Below, piece after piece: positions 16,051 to 25,143 of a stretch of 64,000 nucleotides of DNA. The stretch comes from UBA7477 sp045602925 (GTDB taxonomy: Bacteria > Bacillota > Clostridia > Oscillospirales > Ruminococcaceae). The notes under the pieces were generated by a model. That model did no database searches. It was not told the origin of the DNA and saw only the letters and a program-made list of their open reading frames with translations. The number at the start of each line of letters is the position of its first letter. Position 1 is the stretch's first letter. The stretch covers positions 8,576-72,575 of the forward strand of contig JAZSCN010000026.1 in NCBI GenBank assembly GCA_045602925.1. Direction: 5' to 3'. A program made the position numbers and the translations under genes.

Positions 16051-18015
16051 ATGAGTAAATTTTGCGCAAACTGTGGAGCACAGCTCGACGATTCAGTAGT
16101 TTTCTGTGGAGCTTGCGGAGCAAAGCAGGAAGTAACACCTGCACAGGCACCTGAACAGCAGGCGGCAGCTCCTGTACAGCAGAATAGCTATTACGGCGCT
16201 TCAACTGGCGACAACAGTTTTGTACCACCGGTTTCAGGCGATATCGTAGGTAGTGACGGCTCTATCGCAGCTGCACCAAAGGAGCCTATGTCCCCTGAGA
16301 AAAAGAAGAAGATTATAATCATTAGTGCTATCGCTGCGGCAGTAGTTATTATTGGTATTATTGTAGGAGTAGTTATTTACAACCTTACTAAGTACCAGGT
16401 TATCGACGCTAAGGAACTCTACCTTGTTTCTTACAGCGGTATTAACGGAAGTGCTACAGCAACAGTAACATTTGCAACACCTGAGAATTACTACAACTAC
16501 TTCTACAGCGAGTTGCGTGATGAGTATTATTCAGACGAAGAGATTTCCGAAGAAATGGAATTCGAAGAATACGTTGAATCAAAGGCTTCTAAGTATCTCA
16601 CTACAGATACAAAGACACTAAAGAAGGCTTGGGATAAGTTCGACGGCACTTCTGATATCAAGAAGGCTCAGAATAAGCTTATGGAGCTTATCGAGTTCGA
16701 AGTTGATGAGGAATCTCTCAAGAACCTTTCTAACGGCGACGAAATCAAGGTTAAGGTTAAGTACAAGGAAGATAAGCTCAAGAGCAGAAACATCAAGCTT
16801 GAGAATACAGAATTCACCATCACAGTCGAAGGCCTTGTAGAACCAATCGTTATCGACCCATTCAAGGGCTTGAACGTAACATTCAGTGGCGCTGACGGTG
16901 TCGGCGAGGCAGTTATTGACTACTCCGGTGTGGATGAGGAAACCAGAAATATGTTCTACTACAGCTTCCAGACAGGCTATACTGACCTTTCAAACGGCGG
17001 CGTAGTTACAGTTGGTGCTGCATACTATTACTACCTCAACAGCGATGGATACTTTGAATATGATGATAAGATATACACCTATGACCCAAATAAGCTTACT
17101 AAGGAATTTACAGTATCAGGCCTTAAGGAGCTTCAGGTAATCGACCCATTTGAGGGCGTTGAAATCAAGTATGATGGCGTTTGTCCAGACCTCACTGCTT
17201 CTATCAATAAGGATGCTTGCTCACAGGTAGTTAAGGATTACATTGAGTTCGATTATGAATACAATGAACTCAGAGACCTTGACGTAGGCGATACAATCAC
17301 AATTACTGCTAGAGTTTCATACTGGTACGATGAAGACTTTGCAAACGCTGGTTACAAGCTTGCTTCAGAAGAAGTAACAAAGACATTCACAGTTCCGGAG
17401 AATGCTCCTGCTTACATCCAGAATGTAAACCAGATTAAGAACTTTGATGAAGAAAACTTCATGAAGGCTGTATACGATGACATCAACAGCAAGGTTGGTT
17501 CTACATATGTAGGTGGTATCTGGCTTGAGGGTAAGATTGCAAAGGTTGAATCCATCTCACTCGCTAAGGGCTACCTCGTTGCACCTGCTGCAATCGCAGG
17601 CAGCGGCAATACATACTACCAGACAGGTAGAGTTAAGTTCATCCTTGAGGTTGACGGCGCTAACAAGTCCAAGACAATTGCTTATGTAGCTGTATTTGAT
17701 GCAGCATACATTGATGAAACAGGAACACTTCGCTCAAATGACGGCTGGATTCAGTACTCATTCGGCGAGAGCATGGATGAACTCGTTGCACAGGTAGTTC
17801 TCAACGAGTCAAATCAGGCAGACGGCAAGGTTCTTACAACTCTTGACAAGGTTCCTGGTGGCACATCTACACCTGACGAGCCATCTGAAGGCGACACACC
17901 GGCAGAAGGCGATACACCAGCTGAGGGCGACACACCAGCTGAGGGTGAAACACCAGCAGAAGGTGAAACACCAGCTGAAGGTGAAACACCAGCAGGGGAA
18001 GAAGCTGCTGCATAA
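16051..18015 (+). CDS. zinc-ribbon single-span membrane protein with PAEG repeats
   Basis: This 654-residue protein of unknown function starts with a zinc ribbon (FCANCGAQLDDSVVFCGACG, four Cys). A Gln/Ala/Pro linker follows, then one transmembrane helix (about 90-112: KKIIIISAIAAAVVIIGIIV) and a large extracytoplasmic part. That part holds repeated beta-domains marked by IDPFKGLNVTFSGADG and IDPFEGVEIKYDGVCP, about 100 residues apart. A tail of hexad repeats (PAEGDT/PAEGET) ends in GEEAAA. The topology (ribbon inside, repeats outside) is inferred from the positive charges before the helix. AATGGAGGAG precedes the ATG. The repeated DPF(K/E)G domains look like tandem copies. Confidence 0.75.
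   Translation: MSKFCANCGAQLDDSVVFCGACGAKQEVTPAQAPEQQAAAPVQQNSYYGASTGDNSFVPPVSGDIVGSDGSIAAAPKEPMSPEKKKKIIIISAIAAAVVIIGIIVGVVIYNLTKYQVIDAKELYLVSYSGINGSATATVTFATPENYYNYFYSELRDEYYSDEEISEEMEFEEYVESKASKYLTTDTKTLKKAWDKFDGTSDIKKAQNKLMELIEFEVDEESLKNLSNGDEIKVKVKYKEDKLKSRNIKLENTEFTITVEGLVEPIVIDPFKGLNVTFSGADGVGEAVIDYSGVDEETRNMFYYSFQTGYTDLSNGGVVTVGAAYYYYLNSDGYFEYDDKIYTYDPNKLTKEFTVSGLKELQVIDPFEGVEIKYDGVCPDLTASINKDACSQVVKDYIEFDYEYNELRDLDVGDTITITARVSYWYDEDFANAGYKLASEEVTKTFTVPENAPAYIQNVNQIKNFDEENFMKAVYDDINSKVGSTYVGGIWLEGKIAKVESISLAKGYLVAPAAIAGSGNTYYQTGRVKFILEVDGANKSKTIAYVAVFDAAYIDETGTLRSNDGWIQYSFGESMDELVAQVVLNESNQADGKVLTTLDKVPGGTSTPDEPSEGDTPAEGDTPAEGDTPAEGETPAEGETPAEGETPAGEEAAA
17884..18000 (+). repeat. 18-bp tandem repeat coding PAEG(D/E)T
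   Basis: About six copies of an 18-nt unit of the type GAAGGCGACACACCAGCT lie inside the end of the zinc-ribbon gene. Third-base differences between copies show it is not brand new, but copy number is likely to vary between strains. Confidence 0.8.
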
Positions 18016-18030
18016 TATCTAAATAATTTC

Positions 18031-18063
18031 AGAGCAGAGGGAATATTCCTTCTGCTCTTTTTG
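18031..18063 (+). terminator. intrinsic terminator after the zinc-ribbon gene
   Basis: AGAGCAGAGGGAA and its partner ending TTCTGCTCT (18031-18057) are followed by TTTTTGTTT. Confidence 0.85.
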
Positions 18064-18092
18064 TTTACAAGGTAAGGATAATATGCTATACT
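18064..18092 (+). promoter_or_regulatory. promoter of the histidine phosphatase gene
   Basis: TTTACA at 18064-18069, a 17-bp spacer and TATACT at 18087-18092. Confidence 0.6.
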
Positions 18093-18122
18093 GTTTTAAA
18101 GAAAATTCTTCGAGGTGCTAAA

Positions 18123-18806
18123 ATGAGGATTATACTTGTAAGACACGGACACCCTGATTATGTAAATGATTGCCTCACCGAGCTTGGTCACGAGCAGGCA
18201 AGAGCTGCTGCCCAAAGGCTGTCGGGAGAGGATATCAGCGAGGTGTATTCTTCGCCAATGGGAAGAGCAGTTAAAACGGCAGAATATACTGCAAGGCTGT
18301 TTTCAAAGGGAGTAACAAAGCTCGACTTTATGAGAGAAATAAAATGGGGTACAAATGACGGTAATGAGATTTATGCCGACGGTCACCCTTGGGATACTTC
18401 AATCTATGCAATGAAGCAGGGCTTCGACCTTATGAGCGAGGATTGGACTAAGAATACTCCGTTTTCAAATAATCTTGCGTTTGCTGAGCTTGAAAGAGTT
18501 GCAAATGGGGCAGATGAGTGGCTTGAGTCGCTTGGCTATAAGAGAGAAGGCACGTCATACAGAGTCGTGGGCGACAATACCGACAGAACGATTGTGCTTT
18601 TCAGCCACGGAGGCTCGTCGTCAGCACTGCTGTCGCATCTTATGAACCTGCCGTTTTTCTATCTTTGCAGGGTGCTTTGCCCCGATTTTACTGCGATAAC
18701 GGTACTAAGCCTGTCCGATGAGTTCGGTGAGCTAACCTTTCCACAGCTGGAGCTTGCGAATGATTCAAGACATATTCGCGGTGGTAATGTTTCCTACGAT
18801 ATGTAA
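18123..18806 (+). CDS. histidine phosphatase (phosphoglycerate mutase) family protein
   Basis: This 227-residue protein has the phosphohistidine motif ILVRHGHPDY at the N-terminus, YSSPMGRAVKTAEYTA, and a second catalytic His in VLFSHGGSSSALLSHL. It belongs to the histidine phosphatase superfamily. The sequence does not say whether the substrate is a sugar phosphate, a nucleotide or an adenosylcobalamin precursor. It stands alone between a promoter and a bidirectional terminator. Confidence 0.88.
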   Translation: MRIILVRHGHPDYVNDCLTELGHEQARAAAQRLSGEDISEVYSSPMGRAVKTAEYTARLFSKGVTKLDFMREIKWGTNDGNEIYADGHPWDTSIYAMKQGFDLMSEDWTKNTPFSNNLAFAELERVANGADEWLESLGYKREGTSYRVVGDNTDRTIVLFSHGGSSSALLSHLMNLPFFYLCRVLCPDFTAITVLSLSDEFGELTFPQLELANDSRHIRGGNVSYDM

Positions 18807-18816
18807 ATAGACATAA

Positions 18817-18850
18817 AAAATCGACGAACATATAGTCCGTCGATTTTCTT
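18817..18850. terminator. bidirectional terminator between phosphatase gene and gdhA
   Basis: AAAATCGACG and CGTCGATTTT arms with A and T runs on either side serve both convergent genes. Confidence 0.85.
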
Positions 18851-18887
18851 TATATATGAGGTTTTGAAAATATTGAGGAATGCTATA

Positions 18888-20240
18888 TTATACGCAACCC
18901 TGAGCCTTCATAGCTTCTGCAACCTTAATGAAGCCTGCGATGTTAGCGCCTGCTACGAGGTCGTCGCCAAGGCCGTATGTGTTAGCAGCCTCAACTGAGC
19001 TAGCGAAGATGTTCTTCATGATTGTCTTGAGCTTTTCGTCAACTTCTTCAGCAGACCAGCTGTATCTCATGGAATTCTGTGACATTTCAAGACCTGAAAC
19101 AGCAACACCACCAGCATTAACTGCCTTTGAAGGAGCAACGATAACGCCGTTAGCCTTGAGGTAAGCGATAGCTTCGTTTGTTGTAGGCATGTTAGCAACT
19201 TCTACGTAGTACTTAACGCCGTTAGCAACAATCTTTTCAGCCTCAGCCATACCAACTTCGTTCTGTGTAGCACATGGCATAAGAATGTCAGCCTTAACGC
19301 CCCATGGCTTTTCGCCAGGGAAGAATGGAACACCGAACTTATCAGCATAATCCTGAACCTTGTTTCTGCAGGAAGCTCTCATCTCGAGGAGGTAGTCAAC
19401 CTTTTCGTCTGTGCTGATACCATCTTCATCGTAGATGTATCCGTCAGGGCCAGAGATTGTTACAACCTTACCACCGAGCTCGTTAACCTTCTTAACTGTA
19501 CCCCAAGCAACGTTACCGAAGCCGGAGATAGCGAATGTCTTACCCTTGATAGAATCCTTGAAGTAGTCGAGCATGTTAACTGTGTAGTATACAGCACCGT
19601 AGCCTGTAGCTTCAGGACGGATGAGTGAACCACCGTAAGGAATACCCTTACCTGTAAGTACGCCTGTAAACTCGTTCTGGAGTCTCTTGTACTGACCAAA
19701 GAGGTAGCCGATTTCACGAGCACCAACACCGATGTCACCAGCAGGAACGTCGAGGTTAGGACCAATGTGTCTGAAGAGCTCTGTCATAAAGCTCTGGCAG
19801 AAGCGCATTACTTCAGCATCTGACTTGCCCTGTGGGTCGAAGTCGGAACCACCCTTGCCACCGCCCATTGGGAGTGATGTGAGTGAGTTCTTGAATGTCT
19901 GCTCGAAGCCGAGGAACTTGATGATGCTTGCATTTACGTTTGGAGCAAATCTAAGGCCACCCTTGTATGGGCCGATTGCAGAGTTAAACTGTACTCTGAA
20001 GCCACGGTTAACCTGAGTCTTGCCGTTGTCGTCAACCCAAGGAACTCTGAAGAAAATCTGTCTTTCAGGCTCTACCATTCTTTCGATAACACCTGCTTCA
20101 ACGAGGTCAGGTCTCTGCTCGATAACAGGCTCGAGTGAAACGAGAACTTCGTTAACTGTCTGAAGGAATTCTGTTTCTCCAGGATTACGCTTTTCAACTC
20201 TAGCGTATACATCCTTGAGGTATGAATTCTTAAATTCCAT
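18888..20240 (-). CDS. gdhA: NADP-type glutamate dehydrogenase
   Basis: This hexameric enzyme of 450 residues aminates 2-oxoglutarate to glutamate, the main ammonium entry route in rumen and gut clostridia. The substrate lysine motif YKGGLRFAPNVN, GGGKGGSDFDPQGKSDAEVMRFCQSFM and the Rossmann GFGNVAWGTVKKVNELGG are clear. GGAGG 8 nt before the ATG at 20240 sets the start; the TTG at 20258 sits on the ribosome site itself. It is monocistronic. Confidence 0.97.
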   Translation of the reverse strand: MEFKNSYLKDVYARVEKRNPGETEFLQTVNEVLVSLEPVIEQRPDLVEAGVIERMVEPERQIFFRVPWVDDNGKTQVNRGFRVQFNSAIGPYKGGLRFAPNVNASIIKFLGFEQTFKNSLTSLPMGGGKGGSDFDPQGKSDAEVMRFCQSFMTELFRHIGPNLDVPAGDIGVGAREIGYLFGQYKRLQNEFTGVLTGKGIPYGGSLIRPEATGYGAVYYTVNMLDYFKDSIKGKTFAISGFGNVAWGTVKKVNELGGKVVTISGPDGYIYDEDGISTDEKVDYLLEMRASCRNKVQDYADKFGVPFFPGEKPWGVKADILMPCATQNEVGMAEAEKIVANGVKYYVEVANMPTTNEAIAYLKANGVIVAPSKAVNAGGVAVSGLEMSQNSMRYSWSAEEVDEKLKTIMKNIFASSVEAANTYGLGDDLVAGANIAGFIKVAEAMKAQGCV

Positions 20241-20287
20241 ATTGATTACCTCCGTCAATAATAATATTAGTATAAAAACTACCCTTT

Positions 20288-20316
20288 TATAATATCATAT
20301 ATCATTTTAAATTGCA
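20288..20316 (-). promoter_or_regulatory. possible gdhA promoter
   Basis: On the minus strand TTGCAA, a 17-bp spacer and TATTAT occur about 50-75 nt before the gdhA start. The region is very A/T-rich, so the match is weak. Confidence 0.4.
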
Positions 20317-20457
20317 AGAGCTTTTAAAAAACATTTCAAATTTTTGTTGAATTACCGTCTTTTTGGCTCTTGTAGGCATCGAATTTGGGAGATTTGTTGC
20401 ACGATGCTTCAAAATGGGCACTTGTACGATAGAATAAGTGTGTCAGAACAGATAAAA

Positions 20458-20503
20458 AATCGTCAAAATGACGATTGACAAAAGGGACAAACGGTGGTAT
20501 AGT
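20458..20503 (+). promoter_or_regulatory. promoter with overlapping operator-like palindrome
   Basis: TTGACA (20475-20480), a 17-bp spacer and TATAGT (20498-20503). AATCGTCA (20458-20465) and TGACGATT (20469-20476) form a perfect inverted repeat that runs into the -35 box, as a repressor site would. Confidence 0.65.
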
Positions 20504-20547
20504 TGTACTTGTAACAAATACATTTGTTTGTGGGAGGTGTACTTATA

Positions 20548-20997
20548 ATGACCGAAAACGGTTCTGCAAACCTTGTGGTAGTAAGCTCTGACGTGTTGCC
20601 GGAGATTATTTCAAAAGTGCTTGAGGCTAAGCGAATGAAAGCCAGGGGAGATGCCAAGAATTCCTCTGAGGCATGTAGGGCGGTAGGCATTTCGAGAAGC
20701 GCTTATTATAAGTACAAGGACTCGGTCTTCACCTATGAGGAAAGACTCACGAACAAGATTGTTTCGCTGTATCTGGTGCTTTGTGATGTGAAGGGAGTTC
20801 TCTCGCAGGTTCTCTCAAAGCTCTATGAGCACAATGTAAACATACTTACAGTGAACCAGAACATTCCTGTTGACGATGTTGCAACTGTTACAGTTTCATT
20901 CAGATTTGAGGATGAAGCAACAAGCACTTCACAGCTCAGGCAGGAGATATCACAGCTCAGCGGGGTTGTGTCAGTAAAAATAATATCGGGCGAATAG
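20548..20997 (+). CDS. ACT domain-containing protein (UPF0735/PheB-like)
   Basis: This 149-residue protein has a short helical N-terminal half (VLEAKRMKARGDAKNSSEACRAVGISRSAYYKYKDSVF, helix-turn-helix-like) and a C-terminal ACT domain (LYLVLCDVKGVLSQVLSKLYEHNVNILTVNQNIP). The family is known as UPF0735 or PheB-like and often precedes hom, as here. A regulatory role in aspartate-family synthesis is inferred from the ACT domain and the neighbour. GGGAGG about 10 nt upstream supports ATG 20548. hom starts 30 nt downstream. Confidence 0.88.
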   Translation: MTENGSANLVVVSSDVLPEIISKVLEAKRMKARGDAKNSSEACRAVGISRSAYYKYKDSVFTYEERLTNKIVSLYLVLCDVKGVLSQVLSKLYEHNVNILTVNQNIPVDDVATVTVSFRFEDEATSTSQLRQEISQLSGVVSVKIISGE

Positions 20998-21027
20998 CCT
21001 TTGGTATAAATGAAAGGACTAGTTGAA

Positions 21028-22266
21028 ATGAGCAGTAAGATAGCAGTAATCGGATATGGAGTAGTTGGCTCGGGAACAGTTGAGCTTTTTGAAAAGAACA
21101 AGGCACAGATTGAAGCTAATATCGGCAGAAGCGTTGATATAAAGTACATTCTCGATTTAAAGGATTTTCCTGACAGCCCTTATGCTGACAGAATGGTAAA
21201 GGACTTCAATATAATCCTAAATGACGACGAGGTCGAGGTTGTTGCTGAGGTTGTCGGTGGTGCTACATTTGCCTACAACTACACAAAGGCACTTTTGCAG
21301 AAGGGCAAGAGCGTTGTTACCTCTAATAAGGAGCTCGTTGCTAGACATGGTGCAGAGCTTTTAAAGCTTGCTAAGGAAAACGGCTGTAACTACCTCTTTG
21401 AAGCATCAGTTGGTGGCGGTATCCCTATTATAAGACCAATCTACAGATGCCTTGCAGGTAACAAGATAGAAGAAATCGCAGGTATCTTAAACGGCACAAC
21501 TAACTTCATTCTCACAAAGATGATTAGAGAGCAGATGAGCTTTGCTGACGCATTAAAGCAGGCACAGCAAAACGGCTATGCAGAGGCTGACCCTACAGCT
21601 GATGTCGAAGGAATCGACGCTTGCAGAAAGATTTGTATCTTAGGCTCACTCGCTTACGGCAAGCAGATTAATCCTGATAAAATCCACTGCAGTGGTATCT
21701 CCAAAATCGCTATGGAGGATGTTGAATATGCCGACGTTGCAGGCTATGTAATTAAGCTTGTCGGTGTTGTTAAGGATACCGAGGACGGTAAGATTTCTGC
21801 AATGGTATCTCCTAGACTTGTCGATAAAAAGCATATGCTTTCTCACGTTGACGATGTGTATAATGCAATCTGCGTAAAGGGTAACGGCATCGGTGACGCG
21901 GTATTTTACGGCAGAGGTGCAGGCAAGCTTCCTACAGCTTCAGCAGTTGTGGGCGACCTTATCGACGCACTCAAGCACAAGGGCACACATATCGGCGTGC
22001 ATTGGGATGAGTGTGGCGATGACTTCCTGCTTCCAAGAGCAGATGAGGAATCTGCCGTATATGTAAGAGTTAAGGGCGAAAATGCAGAGAGTATGAAGAG
22101 CGCATTTTCATCAATGTTCGGAAAGCTTATATTCCTCGAAAGAGCAGGCAGACCTGAAACAGAGCTTGCATTTATCACGCCAAAGATGAAGGAAAGCGAA
22201 ATCGACGCTAATCTCACAATCCTCTCTCATAGCGTAAAGGTTGAGAGCAAGCTAAGACTTCTCTAA
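21028..22266 (+). CDS. hom: homoserine dehydrogenase
   Basis: This 412-residue enzyme reduces aspartate semialdehyde to homoserine, the branch point to threonine and methionine. It shows the Rossmann start IAVIGYGVVGSGTVELF, VTSNKELVARHG, the catalytic core GILNGTTNFILTKM and ADPTADVEGIDACRKICIL, and a C-terminal ACT domain (AVYVRVKGENAESMKSAFSSMFG) for feedback control. AAAGGA 9 nt before ATG 21028 sets the start. It is co-transcribed with the ACT gene before it and an unknown gene after it; thrB lies 2.9 kb further on. Confidence 0.96.
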   Translation: MSSKIAVIGYGVVGSGTVELFEKNKAQIEANIGRSVDIKYILDLKDFPDSPYADRMVKDFNIILNDDEVEVVAEVVGGATFAYNYTKALLQKGKSVVTSNKELVARHGAELLKLAKENGCNYLFEASVGGGIPIIRPIYRCLAGNKIEEIAGILNGTTNFILTKMIREQMSFADALKQAQQNGYAEADPTADVEGIDACRKICILGSLAYGKQINPDKIHCSGISKIAMEDVEYADVAGYVIKLVGVVKDTEDGKISAMVSPRLVDKKHMLSHVDDVYNAICVKGNGIGDAVFYGRGAGKLPTASAVVGDLIDALKHKGTHIGVHWDECGDDFLLPRADEESAVYVRVKGENAESMKSAFSSMFGKLIFLERAGRPETELAFITPKMKESEIDANLTILSHSVKVESKLRLL

Positions 22267-22283
22267 TATAAGGGAACTGCGAT

Positions 22284-22661
22284 ATGTTTTTTTCAAAAGC
22301 ACAGTATGAAAGGGTTACGCTTCCGTATTACTGCTATATATCAAATGAGGATATATATTCATCAAGCTTTAATATCGAAGCTAAGGGCTATGTCTACGGC
22401 GAGCTGAGATATTTTGTCTCCTGCTTCAGCGTTAGTGAAAGCGACCACAAGGAAATGCTGCTTGCACTTAAAAATGCCGGGAACAAGCAGGTTGACGTTA
22501 TCCTTAAAGCTAAGAAGGGCGTTCTTCGTGATTTTAAGCTCGATATAAAAAGTCTGGCAGACGGACTTTGTGACGAAAGATTTTTAAAAATGGAGCTTAG
22601 TGGCTGGTCGATGAATTTTAAGCCACTATCTGAGTGTGACCCACAGTATAAGAAAATATAG
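22284..22661 (+). CDS. hypothetical protein after hom
   Basis: This is a 125-residue cytosolic protein with mixed alpha/beta character and no motif I recognise. It begins MFFSKAQYERVTLPYYCY and carries SESDHKEMLLALKNAGNKQVD. The gene lies 17 nt after hom and just before a terminator, so it belongs to that operon. The coding pattern is normal. Confidence 0.65.
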   Translation: MFFSKAQYERVTLPYYCYISNEDIYSSSFNIEAKGYVYGELRYFVSCFSVSESDHKEMLLALKNAGNKQVDVILKAKKGVLRDFKLDIKSLADGLCDERFLKMELSGWSMNFKPLSECDPQYKKI

Positions 22662-22669
22662 CATAGTAA

Positions 22670-22700
22670 AAGCCTTCGGGGAATAAATCTCCGAAGGCTT
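22670..22700. terminator. bidirectional terminator after the hom operon
   Basis: AAGCCTTCGG and CCGAAGGCTT with three further pairs (13 in all), 22670-22682 and 22688-22700. It also serves the converging SDR gene. Confidence 0.85.
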
Positions 22701-22713
22701 ATTTGTTTATTAT

Positions 22714-23724
22714 CTAGATTGAAGCTTTTGCCTTTTCGAGTGCATCAATAACTCTGTCGCACCAAGCGTCAAATTCAGGGTCTTCAACCTGAAGCTCAGG
22801 CTTTGAGAGAATGTTGTCGATAGCCATCTTTATTCCCGTATCGAGTCTTGTTGTAGCAACAAAATCCGGAACAGCCCTCTTTACCTTTGAATTATCGAAA
22901 ACTACTGAATTTGCCTTGTCACCAATAAGACTGCCGAGGAAATCGTAACTGCTTGTCTTTACGAGGAAATCCGATGGAACATAGTAAGCGTTAAGCTCTA
23001 CACCGAGAGAATCTGCAATAATCTTGTAAATCTGATTCCAGGTAACAGACTCGTCAGAAGTAATATGGTATGCTTCACCGATAGCGTGAATGTTACCGAT
23101 AAGACCAACATAAGCCTTAGCAAAATCGCTGTTGTGAGTCATTGTCCAAAGCGAAGTTCCGTCACCGTGAATGATAACAGGCTTGCCCTCGAGCATTCTC
23201 TTTACAACCTGCCAAGAACCCTTGTTTCCATGAACGCCAAGAGGAATAGAGCGCTCGTCGTAGGTGTGAGATGGTCTTACGATTGTGATAGGGAAGCCGT
23301 TTTCACGATACAGCTTCATAAGATATTCTTCGCAAGCAATCTTGTTTCTTGAATACTCCCAGTATGGATTAGCAAGAGGAGTAGACTCTGTAATCTTAAA
23401 GTCTGAAAGTGGCTTTTGGTAAGCTGATGCAGAGCTTATATAGATAAACTGCTTTGTCTTACCATTAAAGAGTCTGTAGTCACGCTCAAGCTGAGAAGGA
23501 ACAAAGCCGATGAACTCGCCGACAGCGTCAAAGGTCATACCCTCGAGCTTCTTTGCAGTTTCTTCCTCGTTGTTTATATCGGTTGTAATGAAGTTTACAC
23601 CCTCAGGGAGCTCGGCTGTTCTTGTGCCTCTGTTAAGCAGGTAAACCTCGTCGCCACGCTTTAAAAGAAGCTTTGTGATTGCCATAGAGATTGTGCCTGT
23701 TCCACCAATTAAGAGAACCTTCAT
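22714..23724 (-). CDS. NAD-dependent epimerase/dehydratase family protein
   Basis: This extended short-chain dehydrogenase of 336 residues shows the Rossmann motif LLIGGTGTISMAITKLL, the catalytic YSRNK (Y-x3-K) preceded by ISSASAYQ, and VRPSHTYDE. The substrate is unknown; nucleotide sugars are typical for the family. It starts 12 nt after the alcohol dehydrogenase stop, so the two form an operon. The protein at 52286 is another member of this superfamily. Confidence 0.85.
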   Translation of the reverse strand: MKVLLIGGTGTISMAITKLLLKRGDEVYLLNRGTRTAELPEGVNFITTDINNEEETAKKLEGMTFDAVGEFIGFVPSQLERDYRLFNGKTKQFIYISSASAYQKPLSDFKITESTPLANPYWEYSRNKIACEEYLMKLYRENGFPITIVRPSHTYDERSIPLGVHGNKGSWQVVKRMLEGKPVIIHGDGTSLWTMTHNSDFAKAYVGLIGNIHAIGEAYHITSDESVTWNQIYKIIADSLGVELNAYYVPSDFLVKTSSYDFLGSLIGDKANSVVFDNSKVKRAVPDFVATTRLDTGIKMAIDNILSKPELQVEDPEFDAWCDRVIDALEKAKASI

Positions 23725-23736
23725 ATAATGACCTCC

Positions 23737-24918
23737 TTAGAGAGTAGCTTTTGAAGCTATTGTGTAAATTTCTGTAACAGCTGCCTTGTCAAGAGGAACA
23801 AAGCCGTATCTTACACCGTCGCCAACGCCAAGCTTTTCAACAAGCACAGGGATATCCTCAGCCTTTGCGCCAAGCTCTTCAAAGTTAATCGGCATACCAA
23901 TGCTGTGAAGGAAGCTTCTGAAACGCTTGATACCCTCAAGAGCAGTAGCCTTAGGATTTTCAAAATTCATCTGGCAACCGAAAACTCTTGTAGCCATCTG
24001 ACAGAAACGCATAATGTTATGCTCACAAACAAACTCCATCCAAGCAGGCATAACAACAGCAAGACCTGCACCGTGAGCTACGTCATAAAGTCCTGAAAGC
24101 TCGTGCTCTAGGCCGTGGCTGTTCCAATCCTGGCTTCTGCCTACGCCGACGATGTCATTATGTGCAACAGTGCCTGCCCACATAATGTTTGCTCTTGCCT
24201 CGTAGTTGTTAGGGTCTTCGATAACACGAGGAGTTTCCTTAACCATAGTGATTAAGATAGCCTCGCAAAGTCTGTCTGTGATTTCTACTTCAGGAGTGTT
24301 TGTGAAGTATCTTTCAAAAACGTGTGCCATAATGTCTGTAGCACCACAAGCTGTCTGATATGGTGGGAGAGTCTGTGTAAGCTCAGGGTTGAGTACAGAG
24401 AAGCGAGGTCTTAGCATATCTGAGCCAACGTCACGCTTGAGCATACCCTCCTCCTTTGTAACAACAGAAGCGCCAGAGCCTTCACTACCTGCAGCTGCAA
24501 TAGTAAGAACAGTACCGATAGGCAGTGCCTTTTCTACAGGCTTGCCTGTGCCGTAAAAGTCCCAGAAATCTCCGTCATAAGGAACACCGAGTGCGATACC
24601 CTTAGAGGAGTCTATGCAGGAGCCGCCACCTACAGAAAGTATAAAGTCAACGTTCTCCTTGCGACAAAGCTCAATGCCCTCGTAGATGAGTGTATCTCTA
24701 GGGTTTGGCTTTACGCCACCAAGTGTAACGTAGGTTACGCCACTATTTTCAAGCGACTTGCAGACTCTATCGAGGAGTCCTGACTTTACTGCTGAGCCTG
24801 AACCGTAATGTACGAGAACACGGCTACCACCATACTTCTTTACAAGCTCGCCAACCTGATTTTCCATTCCCTTACCGAATACGAACTGAGTCGGACTGTA
24901 AAAGCTAAAATTATCCAT
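23737..24918 (-). CDS. iron-containing alcohol dehydrogenase (butanol dehydrogenase-like)
   Basis: This type III alcohol dehydrogenase of 393 residues has FYSPTQFVFGKG at the N-terminus, the NAD(P) loop VGGGSCIDSSKGIALG, and metal ligands in ATDIMAHVFERYF and SHGLEHELSGLYDVAHGAGLA. It resembles the BdhA/YqhD group reducing aldehydes with NAD(P)H and may serve fermentation or aldehyde detoxification. ATG 24918 is preferred because GGAGG lies 11 nt upstream, while the ATG at 24936 overlaps that ribosome site. Confidence 0.9.
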   Translation of the reverse strand: MDNFSFYSPTQFVFGKGMENQVGELVKKYGGSRVLVHYGSGSAVKSGLLDRVCKSLENSGVTYVTLGGVKPNPRDTLIYEGIELCRKENVDFILSVGGGSCIDSSKGIALGVPYDGDFWDFYGTGKPVEKALPIGTVLTIAAAGSEGSGASVVTKEEGMLKRDVGSDMLRPRFSVLNPELTQTLPPYQTACGATDIMAHVFERYFTNTPEVEITDRLCEAILITMVKETPRVIEDPNNYEARANIMWAGTVAHNDIVGVGRSQDWNSHGLEHELSGLYDVAHGAGLAVVMPAWMEFVCEHNIMRFCQMATRVFGCQMNFENPKATALEGIKRFRSFLHSIGMPINFEELGAKAEDIPVLVEKLGVGDGVRYGFVPLDKAAVTEIYTIASKATL

Positions 24919-24954
24919 AATATAAAATACCTCCATTGTAAAATTCCTATGTTA

Positions 24955-24983
24955 AATGTAGCATGATTACATCTTCAAGTCAA
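24955..24983 (-). promoter_or_regulatory. promoter of the alcohol dehydrogenase operon
   Basis: On the minus strand: TTGACT (24978-24983), a 17-bp spacer and TACATT (24955-24960). Confidence 0.5.
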
Positions 24984-25070
24984 GACGATTTTTATTAAGT
25001 TTGCACGAAGAAGATAGCGCAAATGAAATTTTGGTACGAAATTTGAAATAATAGTCAAAGCTTTGCTTGA

Positions 25071-25099
25071 TTGACAAAGTGCATTTCGTGGGCTATAAT
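25071..25099 (+). promoter_or_regulatory. consensus promoter of thrB
   Basis: TTGACA at 25071-25076, a 17-bp spacer and TATAAT at 25094-25099. Confidence 0.85.
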
Positions 25100-25143
25100 G
25101 TAATGTGGATTTAAACTATAGCTGAATGGAGTAACAGAATGAA

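Noticed and set aside
23737..24918. iron alcohol dehydrogenase as glycerol dehydrogenase
   Set aside because: Sequence features fit the butanol/aldehyde reductase group and no glycerol genes are near.
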